64,000 nucleotides of DNA from Nitrospira sp. BO4 (GTDB lineage Bacteria > Nitrospirota > Nitrospiria > Nitrospirales > Nitrospiraceae). Below the pieces are notes generated by a model, which was not told the origin of the DNA, ran no database searches, and saw nothing but the letters and a program-made list of their open reading frames with translations. Position numbers and translations under genes: made by a program. The first letter of the stretch is position 1, and each line of letters begins with the position of its first letter. The stretch is taken from assembly GCA_030144965.1 (NCBI GenBank), contig JAMPUU010000007.1, positions 124,001-188,000 of the forward strand, read 5' to 3'. Of the stretch, positions 62,494-64,000 are shown piece by piece.

Positions 62494-63201
62494 CTAGGCA
62501 ACCGACGGCAGGGGAAACCAACAACACGGGCAGGCCAGACCCTCACGCAACAGCTGAGACCATGACCCTTCTGACACCAACGGAATCATCGGACACAACA
62601 CAATTTCTGCACGCGGCGCCTGACGATCTAACGGCATCGTTCGCCAAATGGGATCTTCAATTAGCTTGTCATTCGCAATCAGACCGCTCCGCTCAAACAG
62701 GTGATACAACGCGTCTTGCATCCCGGACCGATCCCGCGCGATCCGATCACCTGGCCAATACCACACGTACATCAACATCGGCACACGAATCGGAAGCGGC
62801 ACCTGCCACGCCCGTAGCTGCGTCAAGATTTGTTTATGCGCATCGGTACGCCACGACACGAACCGGGCCCGTGGATGTTTTCGAGGCCCCCCGGACTCAC
62901 TCACTGACGCCACTGGATCATAGCGAAGACCAATGCCATTTTTACCTGATGGCAACTGACCCTGTAACGAGAGATGCAACCCCGGAACACGCTGCCACAA
63001 CAGCGGGCCCAGATGCTGAGCTCGCATCGCATCGATGGCCACCAATTGCTGCTCACGCACCAACCGTTCGGCACGAGGCTCACCTGGGCGAGTCCGCTTT
63101 CGCGCCACCTCGATTTCCGTCGCACCAATGGTGAGTACAGGCACCCCCTGCCGGCCACGCGCGAAGCCACGTCGCACACGAATAGGGCGACTAGAGCGCA
63201 T
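62494..63201 (-). CDS. RusA-like Holliday junction resolvase
   Basis: 235 aa from the ATG at 63201, overlapping the helicase stop by 11 bases. The middle has VSWRTDAHKQILTQLRAWQV and PIRVPMLMYVWYWPGD, and the motif RIARDRSGMQDALYHLFERSG then LIANDKLIEDPIWR, as in RusA (D..N..K.i.D.L...g.i.DD..v). The first acidic site is altered (RDRSGMQDA) compared with Escherichia RusA. Phage and ICE elements often carry RusA to resolve recombination intermediates. The C-terminal CPCCWF is unexplained. Confidence 0.6.
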   Translation of the reverse strand: MRSSRPIRVRRGFARGRQGVPVLTIGATEIEVARKRTRPGEPRAERLVREQQLVAIDAMRAQHLGPLLWQRVPGLHLSLQGQLPSGKNGIGLRYDPVASVSESGGPRKHPRARFVSWRTDAHKQILTQLRAWQVPLPIRVPMLMYVWYWPGDRIARDRSGMQDALYHLFERSGLIANDKLIEDPIWRTMPLDRQAPRAEIVLCPMIPLVSEGSWSQLLREGLACPCCWFPLPSVA

Positions 63202-64000
63202 AACACCACGTCGCTTGTCGTCCACGTGTTAATCCCACATATTGCATGTGTGCCTCCTCCGCAAACTCTTTCGCCGCTGATGGCACCACAAACACCACGG
63301 TATCGAATCGGCTGCCTTGCACCTTGTGCACGGTCAAGCAATAGGCCAACTGCAAATCACGCGGCGCCACCGTCGCCAACAACCCGGTTTCCAACCGCAC
63401 CTGCACACCGGTGCCGACACCTCCGACCACCGTCCCCATCTGCCCGTTGTAGACGGGAACCGGACCGTCATAATCTGTCCGCACCACAATCACCCGATCT
63501 CGCACACGAAATCCCTCGCCCACCGGAGATCCAGATGGATTCATGGCCCGCTGCAAATAGGCATTGAGCTGTACCGTTCCTAATCGACTACTCTTTACGG
63601 GAGACAACACTTGCCACTCCTGCCCTTCCCGCGCACAGGTATGACACAGCTGTTGCAGATTGAAGAGTAAATGCTCCGTCGACCAATGCCGGACCATGGT
63701 CACGTCCACCGTAGGACGTACACCCAAATCATGGACTGGCAGGAGCGACAATAACTCCTGAAACACCGGTTCTCCTTCCACTGGAGGCAACTGGCGAGGA
63801 TCTCCGCAAAAAATAATATGTCCCGGAATAATTCTGAGTGCGGCAGATAGCATCGGCCACGTCAACATCGACACTTCATCGATGATCACCACATCGTATG
63901 GGACTGGCGTTTTCGAACAGCCCCGTGGACCAAATCCAATCAAGCGATGCAACGTCTGGGCTTCAGGACCAATCACGCTGGCCGCCTTCCCGGTCATCGC
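63191..64000 (-). CDS. RecD-like helicase, C-terminal part (continues past the right edge)
   Basis: The reading frame continues beyond 64000, so the start is not seen; the first codon visible is GCG, before the ATG at 63997. Visible motifs are TGKAASVIG, ALHRLIGFG-like (TLHRLIGFG), Walker B VVIIDEVSMLT, FCGDPRQLPPVEGE, GTVVGGVGTGVQV and LAYCLTVHKVQGSRFDTVVF. This is a second RecD-like helicase, 3 kb from the first. Walker A would lie outside the window. It is the upstream-most gene of the operon seen here. Confidence 0.83.
   Translation of the reverse strand, partial: AMTGKAASVIGPEAQTLHRLIGFGPRGCSKTPVPYDVVIIDEVSMLTWPMLSAALRIIPGHIIFCGDPRQLPPVEGEPVFQELLSLLPVHDLGVRPTVDVTMVRHWSTEHLLFNLQQLCHTCAREGQEWQVLSPVKSSRLGTVQLNAYLQRAMNPSGSPVGEGFRVRDRVIVVRTDYDGPVPVYNGQMGTVVGGVGTGVQVRLETGLLATVAPRDLQLAYCLTVHKVQGSRFDTVVFVVPSAAKEFAEEAHMQYVGLTRGRQATWCYAL

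Overview
The window looks like chromosomal DNA of a Nitrospira-type bacterium (Nitrospirota). This rests on the moderately high GC, the cobalt-early cobalamin operon containing a DUF3209 gene, and the style of the neighbouring mobile DNA. The genus is an inference from gene content, not a database result.

Region 1 (1-7180) is a minus-strand cobalamin operon: cobalamin riboswitch, intrinsic terminator, cbiX fused to a 2Fe-2S ferredoxin domain, DUF3209, an FNR-type flavoreductase, a small HemS/ChuX-like protein, cbiD, cbiC, cbiET (cobL type), cbiL and the start of cbiG. Most junctions are 4-base ATGA overlaps, so the set is probably translated as a coupled unit under one B12 switch.

Region 2 (7.2-25.6 kb) is an accessory island with loosely packed single-gene modules on both strands. 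It holds a DUF6908 protein, a SIR2-NTPase-TPR-cold-shock protein, a thioredoxin-like protein, a helix-hairpin-helix secreted protein, a thermonuclease, an IS30 transposase, an uncharacterised protein beside the IS, a Gabija-like OLD nuclease/UvrD helicase pair, a SEC-C protein with a possible PD-(D/E)XK domain, a predicted pPIWI-associating nuclease, and a broken ASCH gene. The modules are separated by two families of degenerate, same-orientation, non-coding repeats. Four copies of one family sit at about 7.8, 11.7, 16.9 and 24.4 kb. Two copies of the other sit at 8.0 and 20.3 kb, and each carries a 19-base match to the 3' end of a tRNA gene. Together this looks like a defence island built by repeated insertion and recombination.

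Region 3 (25.6-64 kb) is part of an integrative conjugative element with an F-type (SXT/R27-like) type IV secretion system, almost all on the minus strand. Reading from the right edge leftwards: a truncated RecD-like helicase, a RusA-like resolvase, an outer-membrane protein, an unknown protein, a zinc-ribbon protein, a RecD2-like helicase, a small membrane protein, an OmpA-like protein, traA, traL, an IscB/omega-RNA insertion, traE, traK, traB, dsbC-like, traV, traC, an S26 pilin peptidase, a trbC-traW fusion, traU, traF, traH, traG and possible entry-exclusion genes. A two-gene plus-strand lipoprotein operon follows. A second minus-strand operon then encodes a secreted protein, a NusA-KH-like protein, an unknown protein, a coiled-coil lipoprotein, a YbjQ-like protein, traN, a lytic transglycosylase, a NusG/Spt5-like protein, an HD-domain protein that may be a MOBH relaxase relative, and two membrane proteins. 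No TraD coupling protein or integrase is visible; these may lie beyond the right edge.

The most unusual points are the NusG-like and NusA-KH-like proteins in one conjugation operon, the IscB insertion that separates traE from its likely ribosome binding site, the SIR2-STAND-TPR-CSD protein with an altered Walker A, the Gabija-like pair with a short helicase and a GSRKT P-loop, and the repeat families that bound the defence modules.
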